Source of the DNA: Phoronis australis
Taxonomy: Eukaryota; Phoronida; Phoronidae
DNA: 62,000 bases
Assembly: GCA_002633005.1 (NCBI GenBank)
Contig: NMRA01000102.1
Location: forward strand, 602,345-664,344
Reading direction: 5' to 3'
How positions within the stretch are numbered: the stretch's first letter is position 1; every line of letters starts with the position of its first letter. The translations under genes and the position numbers were made by a program. The notes below the pieces were generated by a model. The model did not search any database and was not told the DNA's origin. It saw only the letters and a program-made list of their open reading frames with translations. Below are positions 12,911 through 24,000 of this stretch, piece by piece.

Positions 12911-13935
12911 GTCAGAAGTCCTGAAGTCGTGAGCGCCCTAAAATCGTGAACGATTTTGTTTCCTCCTCTGCGCGGTCCCGCGACTTCTGGGTTTGAAGTT
13001 TCCAGCGTTAGTCTGCTTAAGAACGTCAAACGAATACCCATACGCGTTGGTATTCATAATATGATAACAAACAGTGAGTGAGTGGCTTCTTTGTTCAAAT
13101 GTATCTTAAAAACAGCGTATTTCACCAATCCACTTTTTGTGCATTTTTGGGATATATTTTCGAAAATATCTATCGTTCAGATTTACTCAAACACGCGCTC
13201 CAGGGGTAGCTTGAACAATGTATCAAAATGTCCCTGGTCTATCAACTTTTGTAAGGCCAAAGCAATAAAATACAGAGAGATAATTATGATGCTGGGTTCT
13301 CAGCGTTTTACGTGAACAGCCTCATTGAAAACATCTGTGCACATCAAAGTTGGGTGCAAAACATATAACAGTTCCTTTCAACTAAAACTGATTTAACCAA
13401 CAATGCAATGCGTTTTATGTCGTCTAGAGTAACTGTAAGCACAGTAGTTCACTTGTGTGGCCTTACGTCGTGCATTTCCGTCTAAACGAAACGGTCACGA
13501 CTTTAAGGTCTCATTCAAAATGAACCCGCGATATCAGTGCCCTTTCAAAACTCTGCTTACGGAGGCAAACAAGGATTAATATTGTCAAACCACGTATATT
13601 TGTGAAGGCTGATATATATCCGTGATATCACATTAGCAGTTGGTAACGGACATTGGGTAGTACGACAATCAGCTGCTTATTATGCTTATGTTTACGACTG
13701 TAGGTCACCTGTGTGAATGAATTATTTTCATCGCTATTCAGTTTCGTGACACATATCTTTACATGTTATTCTGCGCAATTCAAGAGTTTCATAAGAGTTT
13801 AATCATAGATTATAGTACATGGATCGTCAACTCCTTATACAATCAATGGAAAAATTCTGTGGTGTTTCGCAGAAGCCGTTACGTTGTTATTCACTGGGGA
13901 CACCTGGCCCAATTATCTGGGGTTATTTCCGGCAA
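12911..13935. other. Unrecognised intergenic DNA
   Basis: Nothing supported. Short open frames at 13082-13315 and 13763-13951 lack recognisable motifs. Confidence 0.4.
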
Positions 13936-13944
13936 ATACGTCTT

Positions 13945-14066
13945 CTGCTAATCGTGGTCGTTGTTGTGTGGCCGGGTGTTTGGCCACACAGGCGAAATGT
14001 AAAGGAATCGGTTTTCATCGCGTACGGAGACCCCACAATCAGCCGTGGGAAAATATTTCTTGTCTA
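13945..14066 (+). pseudogene. THAP-like zinc-finger fragment
   Basis: One frame gives RCCVAGCLATQAKCKGIGFH followed by RVRRPHNQPWENI. This fits the first half of a THAP domain: Cys-x(2-4)-Cys near the N-terminus, then a G-x-x-FH motif, then an RP...W segment. THAP domains are C2CH zinc-coordinating DNA-binding modules, frequent at the N-terminus of P-element-type transposases and of genes derived from them. Only the first half is visible and no Met lies immediately upstream, so it is a relic or a single exon. The downstream frame continues to a stop at about 14066 without the rest of the domain. Confidence 0.4.
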
Positions 14067-14935
14067 AACGGTAATGAAAATAAGACATCATATACACTGT
14101 ATCTGTTCCAGGCTCTTTGACGATGGGTGTTTTTTTAAAGTTCTGGTAGGCCTACTACTTAATTTTGTCTTCACATATCCAGTGTTGTTTACTGCTTTTT
14201 GATGAACATCATGTGGTATTTCTTACGAAAATTGTCCTGTAAATTTTCCCAAAAGATAGTGATTCTTGAACTCCTGTCTTTACATGGAACTTCAGCCATA
14301 GCCTAGTGAGCGAACTAACCAAATTAGTCATCTTCCCTGGCACTTATCAGGTGATTACTATCTCAGCAGAATGCGCACATTTTCTGGGGATTTGGATCAC
14401 CGATTTCGCTAATTTATGAATTGGTGTACAATTAAATTGAATGCTGGTAGAACAATTAACATAAATAATGATCACATTGATACTCCAGAAATAACCAAAT
14501 GACATACTCAAAATCTATCTCGCAATCCATCAGCTGGCTACATACTAATTTCATGTCGAACGTATGCCGCACAAAATCTCTATCAATCATCTTAAGCAAG
14601 TACATTGCAGTTCATGACCACCAAGTAACCAGAGTCATTTTCTTTGCAAAGGTGGAACAGGAACATCAGGGTGTGATGGTTGTTTTTATTCTTTATTGTT
14701 AAATTCTTGTGAGCGGACAAATTACTTTTAAATTTCTGTCTTAAGTCCTTATATTTCCAATCTTCAGCCTTTCAAACGAACGTTTGTGACAAAAACAAAA
14801 TTCTTCAACCGGTTTTGTAAAGTCCTTCACCTCCTCTAGGCATAATGGACCAATCCCACTCCTAACGTAAATAAGGGCCCCGCGGGTAAAGGATACTAAG
14901 TCAATGAGCTTTATATACCACATTGTACTAAGTAT
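14067..14935. other. Unrecognised intergenic DNA
   Basis: No supported feature. Confidence 0.4.
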
Positions 14936-15039
14936 TGTCCTTCCCGAACCGACATACTACCCGAGCTCGCCGGAAGGCAGACAGTCTCCGACAGGCTGCC
15001 GTCACTCCGCGAAGCCACACTATGCCGCATTTCCGTGAG

Positions 15040-15320
15040 AAGCCTGTTCCAGGAGCACCTAAGGGTTCGGGCCTTGCTCAACTGGTAACAACTGTTCCGA
15101 CAGGGCAGTATAAAGACAACCATGAAGCCGGATTCCAGTGACAAGCCTATACCAGGAGCACCATGGGTGCTGGCCTTGCTCTACAAGTAACTGTCCCGAC
15201 GGGAGAGTATAAAGACAACCAAGCACAAACGTGATTGCTGTTGCCATTAAGCCGGCTTCATATGCGAGTCAAACTGTCTCCGACGGGGCAGTATAATGAC
15301 AACCCAGGACAAGCTTAACA
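15040..15320 (+). repeat. Short diverged tandem repeat, 3 recognisable units
   Basis: A module reading ACTGTTCCGACAGGGCAG then TATAAAGACAACC begins at 15091. It recurs with substitutions at 15190 and 15273. Flanking sequence such as AGGAGCACC and GGCCTTGCTC is also repeated between the first two units. The spacing is irregular (99 and 83 bp). This is a degenerate minisatellite-like array or a repeat-rich tail of a dead element. Confidence 0.55.
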
Positions 15321-17915
15321 GCAGTTACCACTAAACCAGCTTCATTGATACACATCAAAGAAAGCCAACAACGCTGTTGCCATCCAGCCAGCGTCTCGTT
15401 AAAGAAGAACAACATCGTCTGCCAGCCAGTTCCACGCCGATCACTCTACGTCTACATCCAATATAGCGAGGACAGAAGGCGAGACCGTTCCATCTTGAGA
15501 AGCTGTCTGAGGGCTTTGTCCTCATCTACTCTGAATTGCTGGATCGGTTCAGCTAACGCCACATCGCGAAAACTCACCCAAGAAATCATGAGACATTGCA
15601 TCGTCTTACAAGTGAAACACGTGACCGTTGATATTTCGTCCGCGATATTCTTGCGTGAATGGAATTTAGTATGTAGTTTTCCGTTCCATGACGCAACTTC
15701 TCCGTTTGTCATGTTTGTGTCATTCCTCCTTCTATATTCTAAGTTATAGGAACGAGACATTGTAATGTCAGCCAAGTATATCATTTACATGTATATGCAA
15801 TAATCATTGCAGAAAAGCTAAAGGTTTGGTTTAACGTCGTGTATTCCTGTTTCATATCATTCAAATTTACTAAATTGTTCTAATGGCTAAGTCCGGCCGT
15901 GATTTTTAACATTGTAAGGAATAAAGTCTTTGCTTTCCTGTATTTAAGATGCCAGCTTTAGATGGAGACATGTAGAGGGTAGTACGCTTACTTTCTTTAT
16001 GCCACCCCCTACAGTGCGTGTACCTCTCGTAAGTATATAAATTTGTTCATAACATTTTCTTTTACGTTCTATTCCTAATTTTTTATTTTGTGGACATCTC
16101 TTCACTTTATACATGTACCTAACAGTAATGCGCTCAACACCTGTGAAAGTTCAGATATTACGCTTAATAAGGTAAAACCAATTTCACAACTTTTTGCGGT
16201 CGTAAACGCAACTTGTTCTGTCATAAAACACGGCTTTAATGTCGCATTTAAATTAAATAATACCATTCTTATTGATAACTGCTTGCATATTTTTTCCAGT
16301 CAACCAGTCCTGTATGGACTGTTCACGGAGAACATGCAACACCTGTGCCGGATAATATAGTGTCAACTGCAACTGCAGCAATCGGCAGTGGGCCTTACTT
16401 CTCTTTAGACCACCCTGATAAGATGCTTGCCAGTGTCACTGGTAAGACTTATGAACGGTCGATCCCATAGAGAGATATTTTCAAGAGTTAATGAAGCCGC
16501 GTTATGAGGTTTATGAGATACAGCCGCATACTGCCCGTAGTTAGGCACCGCAAAATACGCTATGGTCTTTTCTATCGGCTGTTGCTTAAAAACATAGAAA
16601 AGCCCATTCATTTTGTATTTTCTTAGTCAGACAGCATATTGATGAAGAATATCATTGGTAATTATCAGCAACCGTCAAACTGTCCCCCAGAGCACCTCAA
16701 AATGGCTAAAATCAAATACACAAAATTGGGCAAAATTTATCGAATTTTGGAAATTTCAGTGAAGTTTAATTTCAAAAACTGTCTTCTGATACAGAAGTTC
16801 ATAATCTAGGTACAGAGTATAAATAATTTTTCTCGTTCTTTCAAGCCGTTTTAAAACAACTTCACGAACTGGATTTGTTTGAACCAAAGTGGGCCATTCT
16901 GAGCCCAAATAATCATGATGCCGTGATGCTCTACCTAAAAAAATGGGCTCAGGAATTTCAAACGAGCATTTCGAGTATGTTCCACCAGGATGTATGTTAC
17001 AAACATTTTTTTCAAGATCTAAGTCCGTGATTCTAGAGTCGACCTTTTGGTGTTCTCGTGAAATGACAGTTAATACTGGCTACGAGACTGTAAAAGTCAT
17101 TTTAATAAGAGCCAAACACGTGGCTGTCTAGGTGAAGAGTTTCAGTGGGTGTGGCCTCCTTGATGCTGCCATGGTAAACATACATCATGTAGAATGAAGG
17201 TGGTGAAGAACAAAATACACGTAGTGAAGTGGCAGGAAAAAAGTAGAGGAAGATTGCAGAGGAGATACAGAAACGCAGACATCCTCTCACTGCCAACACC
17301 CATATCTCCATAACATCTGCATTCGCGATTAGTTAAGGATTGCTTAGAACTAGCTGGTTATTGCACATGAACAGAGTAGTCAGACTTTTAGTTTCGGTAA
17401 GTAGCAAAGTACAAAGCAATTAAGAAAAGTCAAAATGTTGGAGTTGCTAAATAAGGGAAGGGCATAACGTTGAGACGCTGTTCAGTTGCCTGTTAGTCAT
17501 AGGACAACAATGTAACATTAATGTAGTGATGTCTCGATATGAGCATATTGAGACCACTCTAAACAGCCCAGCTCTACAAATAAGGTAGTCTGAGGAAGAC
17601 TGACAACGCCATTTTGGTCTCTCTGTGAAACCCCAGTTATTCTGCTCTGGATGTGGTGTTGATTGCAGTTGTGCAGCTTGTGTACTTCATCGTTTGTAGT
17701 GTTTCCGGAACTGCAAGAAATTTAGGTATAGCCTCGACAGTTTACAAGCCCCTCATTATCCCGCTTGTAAAAAAATTGCTTTGAAACATATGACCACAAA
17801 CTTCCCTACAAAAAGGACCATGAGACCATAACACGATAAAAAGTTATACAAGCCCTGCTAACCCCGAGCATCGCTCTTTTTCCGAGATCCGCAGACTTTT
17901 CAATATGCTATTACA
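15321..17915. other. Unrecognised intergenic DNA
   Basis: Overlapping frames on opposite strands (15345-15749 plus, 134 codons; 15452-15784 minus, 110 codons) are the longest here. At least one must be fortuitous and neither shows a family motif. Nothing else is supported. Confidence 0.35.
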
Positions 17916-17916
17916 G

Positions 17917-18029
17917 CACGTTGGGTGTATTCAATCGACTATGATAAGCTGCAGCTGGTCGCGCTAAGAGACTGCAAAAACTCCAGGAGACTTGTGATTT
18001 TCATTAAAGCATGCGAGAGTGGATATTTT
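17917..18029 (+). pseudogene. Legumain-like exon fragment
   Basis: After an acceptor-like TATTACAG, one frame reads through YDKLQLVALRDCKNSRRLVI then FIKACESGYF and stops at TAG (18030-18032). The string IKACESG matches the catalytic-cysteine segment of legumain-type asparaginyl endopeptidases (known context IEACESGS), preceded by the usual amphipathic helix region. Legumain is a lysosomal cysteine protease of family C13. The in-frame stop just after the motif and the absence of other legumain exons nearby suggest an exon relic. A chance resemblance over about 30 residues cannot be excluded. Confidence 0.3.
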
Positions 18030-18032
18030 TAG

Positions 18033-18952
18033 GTATGTAGGCATGTGTAATCCATAGCTCACCTACTACTCTGCATGTCTCCAATTAATCATATGGTTGT
18101 GGTTACTAGATTGGGAGATATTGACAAGTTTACGTAGACACATAGTTTCATTACATGTCTGGATTCAGACGTGAGAGGATGACAATGGATCAGTTTATTT
18201 TCACTAAGGCTATGATACAGATATACAAATGGTGAAAATTTCCAATAAATTTTGAACAACTTTTGTGTTGACTACTATTCTGTGAAATTAACATTTCTCC
18301 TTCAAATTTCCAGTTTCTTTTGTTAGGCCATTAGTCTGGGCTTGGAACCAGTAAGAGAAGGAATAGCAACGCGGCAAGTTACAAAGCATAGCTGTGTGGC
18401 TACTCCTATAATTGGTCTCGGGACTTCGTTGCGGTCTTGCATGGGAAATTACCCAGGGTACCACACGCAGTGACCCGGATGTGCCTCTTGGAAACTGACG
18501 CGATGTCGTGGTAAGGTCACTGTCGATTTTGATCCGTTTCTTTGCGCCAGTTTTCTCTTCGAAAGGCCTGAGGACTTATTTACAGAAAGTATTAGAAACA
18601 AATTTGATAACAACGTATAGTTTTGTCAACAATTTTGGCGTAATTTTGTGTAATTGATTACGCAAGTTCACCAAAACGTCGAAGTCAAATATTTAAAAAT
18701 GGCGGCCGGCGAATTTGTAAGCGGTTCAAAGCCAAATCAAGGACGTAAATCACTATACGTATTTATAATTCCACCCACCAGTAAAGTTTTATTTTGAAAT
18801 TTTGTACCACAAGATTAAAAAGCGTTTGCTTAAGAAATAAACGATGATTGAAAAAGCCCCCCGTTCAGGCCTACTGGGTCAATCGATGACAGCATGTGCG
18901 TCTGTCAGTCTCACGTAGTACTTTCCTTTAAAATATGGTTAGTTTGGTGTTA
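18033..18952. other. Unrecognised intergenic DNA upstream of the retrotransposon
   Basis: No supported gene. The last four bases before the LTR (18953-18956, TTAT) form the left target-site duplication. Confidence 0.5.
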
Positions 18953-18956
18953 TTAT

Positions 18957-19248
18957 TGTGACGGGACGTTCGTAACTTTACGCTTATTGTTATTCTTATT
19001 TAGTTGCAAATGTTCAGTTATTCTTATGCTAATGTCTTTGTTGCGTCTCAGTGCGCCTTTGTTACGTGGGCATGTGGGCGCGACTGTATGTGTCGGGCAC
19101 TTCGCTAGCGACAGGCTTAGGAGAAGGGTGTTTACTTCTTTTGCTTTCATGAAAAGTTGATCGTTATCATGTGCAAATTGAACTGAAACGAATGCCTGAT
19201 GGGAGAAAATACATATTCTGAGGTTCAGTGGAGACTTACTCTGTTACA
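18957..19248 (+). repeat. 5' LTR, 292 bp
   Basis: It begins TGTGACGGGACG and ends CTGTTACA, with the usual TG...CA termini. It is identical to the 3' LTR except for two substitutions: A at 19134 against C at 24937, and G at 19202 against A at 25005. It presumably carries the promoter, but I see no convincing TATA box or AATAAA inside it. Confidence 0.96.
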
Positions 19249-19250
19249 TT

Positions 19251-19263
19251 TGGCGCCCAACGT
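19251..19263 (+). other. Primer-binding site, tRNA-Lys type
   Basis: TGGCGCCCAACGT starts two bases after the LTR. It matches the complement of the 3' end of a lysine tRNA (the same opening as primer sites known to use tRNA-Lys1,2). After 13 bases the match breaks (AAATCG follows). Minus-strand DNA synthesis would initiate here. Confidence 0.75.
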
Positions 19264-19717
19264 AAATCGAACAAACCAGAACTTTTCTCTGACGACGTCT
19301 GTAAAATTATGACCGTGCTACGGCCTTGCATGGAAAGTTGAACTGCTTGCTGACTTTACAAGATTTATGTCGCGACTCGGGTAAGAATTTTCTGGAAAGG
19401 ACAATGTCTTAATTTGCTACTGTGGTCACAAGTTCGTGGTGGTGTCTGGAACGGATCCTCGTGCTCGCCAAGAACGGAACTTTCTGGACTATGTGTTTGA
19501 CGACGCCCTATCCTGCAGGAAACTGGACTCAGTTGCATTTTGTGTCACTGAAAATGTTTTGTGTTACTGTTGTTTGACATAAGTTCACTTGATGTGCCGG
19601 GTATTGAGAGTTCTTTAATTTCTTAAGCTAGTGTATTTTCATGCTGTAGGTCGAGTTATCTCACATTATTGGGGTGATTCTAAGTTTGTTCATGTTCCGT
19701 ATATTTCATCCTTTGTC
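19264..19717 (+). other. Retrotransposon 5' leader
   Basis: This is about 450 bases between the primer-binding site and the gag ATG. It is untranslated as far as can be judged. The gag frame is open upstream to at least 19631, but the first ATG in that frame is at 19718. Confidence 0.6.
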
Positions 19718-21031
19718 ATGGATTCGCTGTGTGACAAATGTGTGATTGTTGGTGACGTACCAGAGTGTGAGGATGGTGAGTTGTTGAATTTTCTGCCCGC
19801 TGAAATTCGCAATGGCGTTAAGCATGCTTGGCGAGTTAACTTATCCTTTTATATCGTCTTTGATTCTGAAAAAATGGTTAACAAGTGTGTTAATTTTGTA
19901 CGTAAGAACCATTTCAAGGATTTCAAATTGAAAATTTCAAAAGCTACTGTTACTGATGAGTCATTTCTCCGTGAATGTGCCGGTAAAAGTGATGAAAATA
20001 TGTCATCGTTGATTTCATTGATAGGGGAGCTGTCTCCTGTTCAAAAGAAAATTGTGTCATCTGTTGTTGGGTCCGACGACCCTAGCAGTGTTGAGAGTAA
20101 ACATGCGTCTTCAAGTGTGAACTCATGGGGTAATGTTTTTCATAGTGACCTTGTTCGCTTACCCGCATTTTCAGGTAGTGAGAGCTCGGGTGTTTCCTTT
20201 CAGCAGTGGTTAGGCGAAGTTCAGTGTTTGCAGGTTACGTTGCAAAACGATGGTTTTCTGAAACAAGCTATCAGACGCTCATTGAGGGGCAGTGCGGCTG
20301 AATTGCTTGAATGTGATTTGTCTGTAAACGAATTGCTTAGTAAGTTAAAGTCTAGATACGGTGATGTGTTACCTGTTGGAAAAATTGTTGAAAAATTCTA
20401 CAGTTCTAGACAGGATAAAAATGAAAGCGTTACCCAATGGGCTGGGCGCTTAGAGAAATTAGTAGTTCAAATGAAAATGTCTGAATCATGTCCCATTCCG
20501 AAAGAGGCGCTGCCATCTGTGCTAAAATCACATTTTGTGTCTGGTTTGCTGTCAAATGACGTCAGACTTGGTCTAAAGCATTTTGTGGAACACAATAGTG
20601 AAGAATCATTTGACGAGCTACTGATTTACGCCCGTCGTTTAGACATTGAGTTCAGCAGAAAATCGCAGTCACATCACTCTCTTGATAGTGGTGATAAAAC
20701 TGATAAAATGGTCACTATGATCGATGCTTTGGCTAAAAGAATAGAGAAACTTGAAGGTAGTTTCACTCGAAATAGGTCCAATGTTTTCAACGGGAACTCT
20801 AGGTTCCGCGGACAACCCTATGGTAATGTGAACCGGCAACGTTCAGAACAACAGACTATTTACCAGTCTACTGATGTGCGGGCTGACAACTCGTTACCCA
20901 GATTTGACGGCGTTTGTTTCCGGTGCCATGAATACGGTCATAGGGCTGTCAATTGCACGGTTGCTTTAAACTTCAATCGGTCGTCGACAGGGGGGCTTCC
21001 GACCGATCGCATGGAAAACCCCCCTCAGTAG
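19718..21031 (+). CDS. gag: Gag polyprotein, PNMA-like, with CCHC zinc knuckle
   Basis: The structural protein of the retrotransposon, 437 residues from the first ATG (MDSLCDKCVIVGDVPECEDG). Residues about 1-90 form a small alpha/beta-looking domain, followed by a Ser-rich linker. A capsid-like helical region starts near LPAFSG and contains SLRGSAAELL and LLSKLKSRYGD. A basic tail leads to one CX2CX4HX4C knuckle, CFRCHEYGHRAVNC (residues about 400-413, bases 20915-20956), for RNA binding. The capsid motifs resemble the PNMA family of domesticated gypsy gags, as does having a small fold before the capsid; this is judged by eye. The stop at 21029-21031 lies just after a frameshift signal, so most ribosomes make Gag and a fraction make Gag-Pol. 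Confidence 0.9.
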   Translation: MDSLCDKCVIVGDVPECEDGELLNFLPAEIRNGVKHAWRVNLSFYIVFDSEKMVNKCVNFVRKNHFKDFKLKISKATVTDESFLRECAGKSDENMSSLISLIGELSPVQKKIVSSVVGSDDPSSVESKHASSSVNSWGNVFHSDLVRLPAFSGSESSGVSFQQWLGEVQCLQVTLQNDGFLKQAIRRSLRGSAAELLECDLSVNELLSKLKSRYGDVLPVGKIVEKFYSSRQDKNESVTQWAGRLEKLVVQMKMSESCPIPKEALPSVLKSHFVSGLLSNDVRLGLKHFVEHNSEESFDELLIYARRLDIEFSRKSQSHHSLDSGDKTDKMVTMIDALAKRIEKLEGSFTRNRSNVFNGNSRFRGQPYGNVNRQRSEQQTIYQSTDVRADNSLPRFDGVCFRCHEYGHRAVNCTVALNFNRSSTGGLPTDRMENPPQ

Positions 21032-24000
21032 GCTTAGTAGGGGAGTCCTTTGAAAAGGAATTTATGATTGCAAATGTGAGATGCATATGTTTACTCGATA
21101 CAGGTTCTAGAGTAAGTACGATCTCCGAGAGCTTGTGTCAGCATATTGGTTTGTCTGTGCTGCCTATTTCAGATATTACTGGACCTTTGCGTGTTGAGTG
21201 CGCTAACGGAGAAGTTTTGCCTTACAAGGGTTACGTTAGTGTCACTGTTGGAGTACCCGATACCGATGAGTCAATTGATGTTTTGTTTTTGGTTGTTCCA
21301 AACACTTCTTATAATTTCCGTGTTCCTGTTATAGTGGGTACTAATGCTTTGCGTGTTTTGATCGATCTCGTTGATAATGACAATCGCTCGGACTGGTTGC
21401 TGTTGTTGAAAAATGTCATGTTTAATCGTGAAACCTCTCTTCCAGGCGTAGTTAAGACTGACAATTCTGTTACCATTCCGTCTGGGATGTCCCAAATAAT
21501 CGATGCTTGTATTTGTGTTAACCCATGTACATCTTGTAGTTTACAGGTTGTCACCGAAGAGTATGGTTCACTGTCACTTCCTAGTAACTTGCAGGTGTGG
21601 CCCACATTGCATGAGATTAACCCTGGGGATCATATGATTCCTGTTAGAGTCACGAATGTGGGTTGTAAGTCTGTTACTGTTCCTGCTGGTTCAAGCATCT
21701 GCAGCTTGGTACCGGTGGATCAGACGGCAGCTGAAATTCCGTGTTCTGATTCAGCTGAGAATTCTGAGGAGTTCATAATAAACCCAGAATTAAGTATTGA
21801 GCAGCGCGCCCGAGCCGCAAGTTTACTCAATGAATATCAAGATATTTTTGCGCAGAATGATTTGGATCTTGGTCATGTTACTCAGGTTCAGCATAAGATA
21901 CATTTGACAAGCGATGCTCCTTTTAAACACCGACATCGCTCTATTCCTCCTAACATGTTGGATGAAGTTAGAGCTCACTTAAAGGATATGTTGCAGCTGG
22001 GGGTTATCAGACCGTCCACTAGTCCATATGCTTCTAGTATTGTCTTAGTACGTAAGAAGTCTGGAGAGTTGCGATTTTGCTTAGATTTTCGTAAATTGAA
22101 CGAGATCACGGTAAAGGATGCTTATGCTTTGCCTCGTGCTACTGAAAATTTGCATACGCTTCATGGTTCTCGATATTTTTCAACTCTTGACATGAAATCT
22201 GCTTATTGGCAGGTAGATATAGCAGAGGAAGACAAACATAAAACAGCATTCACTGTAGGTCCACTCGGATTTTACGAGTGCAATAGACTTCCGTTTGGGT
22301 TAACCAATGCTCCTGCAACGTTTCAACGAGTGATGGAAATGTGTATGGGGGACTTGTATTTGTCTGAGTGTTTGATCTTGTTGGACGATATCTTGGTGTT
22401 TAGTGATACATTTGAAAATCATCTAACCCGATTGAGAAATGTGTTTCAACGCGTACGTGAGTTTGGTATGAAACTTAAGCCGTCAAAATGTGAGTTCTTT
22501 AAGCAGCGAACTGTGTATTTGGGTCACGTGATTTCTCAACAAGGGGTCGAATGTGATCCCGATAAGATAGCGGTTGTGTTGGATTGGCCTGTTCCAAAGT
22601 GTGTGAAAGACTTGCAAAGTTTTTTAGGTTTTGTGGGGTTTTACCGTCGCTTTATTCAAGACTTTGCATCAATTGCTCAGCCTCTTCATGCACTTACAAA
22701 GGGATCAGTAACGGGTCGTAAACGTAATTCTTCTGATACCTCAAATGGACTGTTTGTTTGGGGTGATAAAGAACAGTATGCTTTTGAAGAACTTAAACGC
22801 AGGTGCACGAGTAGCCCTGTACTGGCATTTGCTGATTTTACGCAGCCATTTTCTGTGCACATTGACGCCAGCATGACGTCGTTAGGTGCGGTATTATATC
22901 AGGAGTCCGGGGGATTGAATAGACCCATTGCCTTTGCGAGTCGTTGTTTGAGTGAAGCCGAGAAACGCTATCCTGTACATAAACTTGAGTTTCTGGCTCT
23001 TAAATGGGCCATAACGTCTAAGTTTCACGATTACCTATACGGCGGTTTGCCGTTTGTAGTGTACACTGACAATAACCCTGTTACATATGCATTGTCTACA
23101 GCTAAGCTGGATGTATGCTCTCAGAGGTGGGTTTCTGAGTTAGCGAATTACAATTTTCAGATTGTGTACAAGACTGGTAAGTCGAATTTAGACGCTGACG
23201 CGCTGTCAAGAATAGTGTGGCCTGATCACGGCCAGGCTTTGCTTTGTGGTGTTACGACACGGAGTGGGTTGGACACTTCGTCGTCATTCCCTGCTCTAAC
23301 AAACGCCGAATTAGTGAATTTACAACGTAATGATATTATTCTTGGTGACGTGATGGAATGCTTGCGAGCAAAACGTAAGCCTGTTGACACCGCAAATAGC
23401 GGTGTACGGAAATATTTGAGGTATTGGAATGATCTGTACTTAGATCGGGGAATGCTGTTCATATACAGGGTCTCCTCGGTTGATAATGAAGTTGTTAGTA
23501 TGTTAGTTGTGCCACAGTCGCTACGAAGTGAGATTATGGTGTCTCTGCATGATGCAGCTGGGCACCAAGGGTATGAGAGAACATTTGCCTTGATTAGCAA
23601 TCGCTACTTTTGGGTAGGCATGCAAAAAGATGTGGCAGACTATTGCAAATCATGTGCGAGGTGTCAGATTTCTAAGGGTCCATACAAGAAACCGAGGACT
23701 ATCATGAGTCACTTGACTGCATGTAGACCCAATGAAGTGTTAGCCGTTGATTTTACTGTTCTCGAGCCGTCCAGTGACGGTAGGGAAAACGTCTTGGTGA
23801 TGACGGACGTATTCACGAAGTTTACGCAAGTTGTTGTGACACGCAATCAAACTGCCCTGACTGTTGCCAAGGCTCTGACTGAGCAATGGTTCAATAAGTT
23901 CGGTATTCCGGACAGGATTCATAGCGATCAGGGTCGCAATTTTGAAAGCGATCTGGTTAAACAGTTGTGTAAATTATATGACATTCAGAAATCCCGTACA

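Noticed and set aside
15345-15784. Overlapping 134- and 110-codon frames on opposite strands
   Set aside because: Antiparallel overlap means at least one is chance, and neither shows a domain.
21019-21025. C CCC CCT as the gag-pol slippery heptamer
   Set aside because: It is in the correct frame, but it forms the 3' arm of pseudoknot stem 2 and has no structure downstream. TTTAAAC at 20965 is the canonical site at the right distance.
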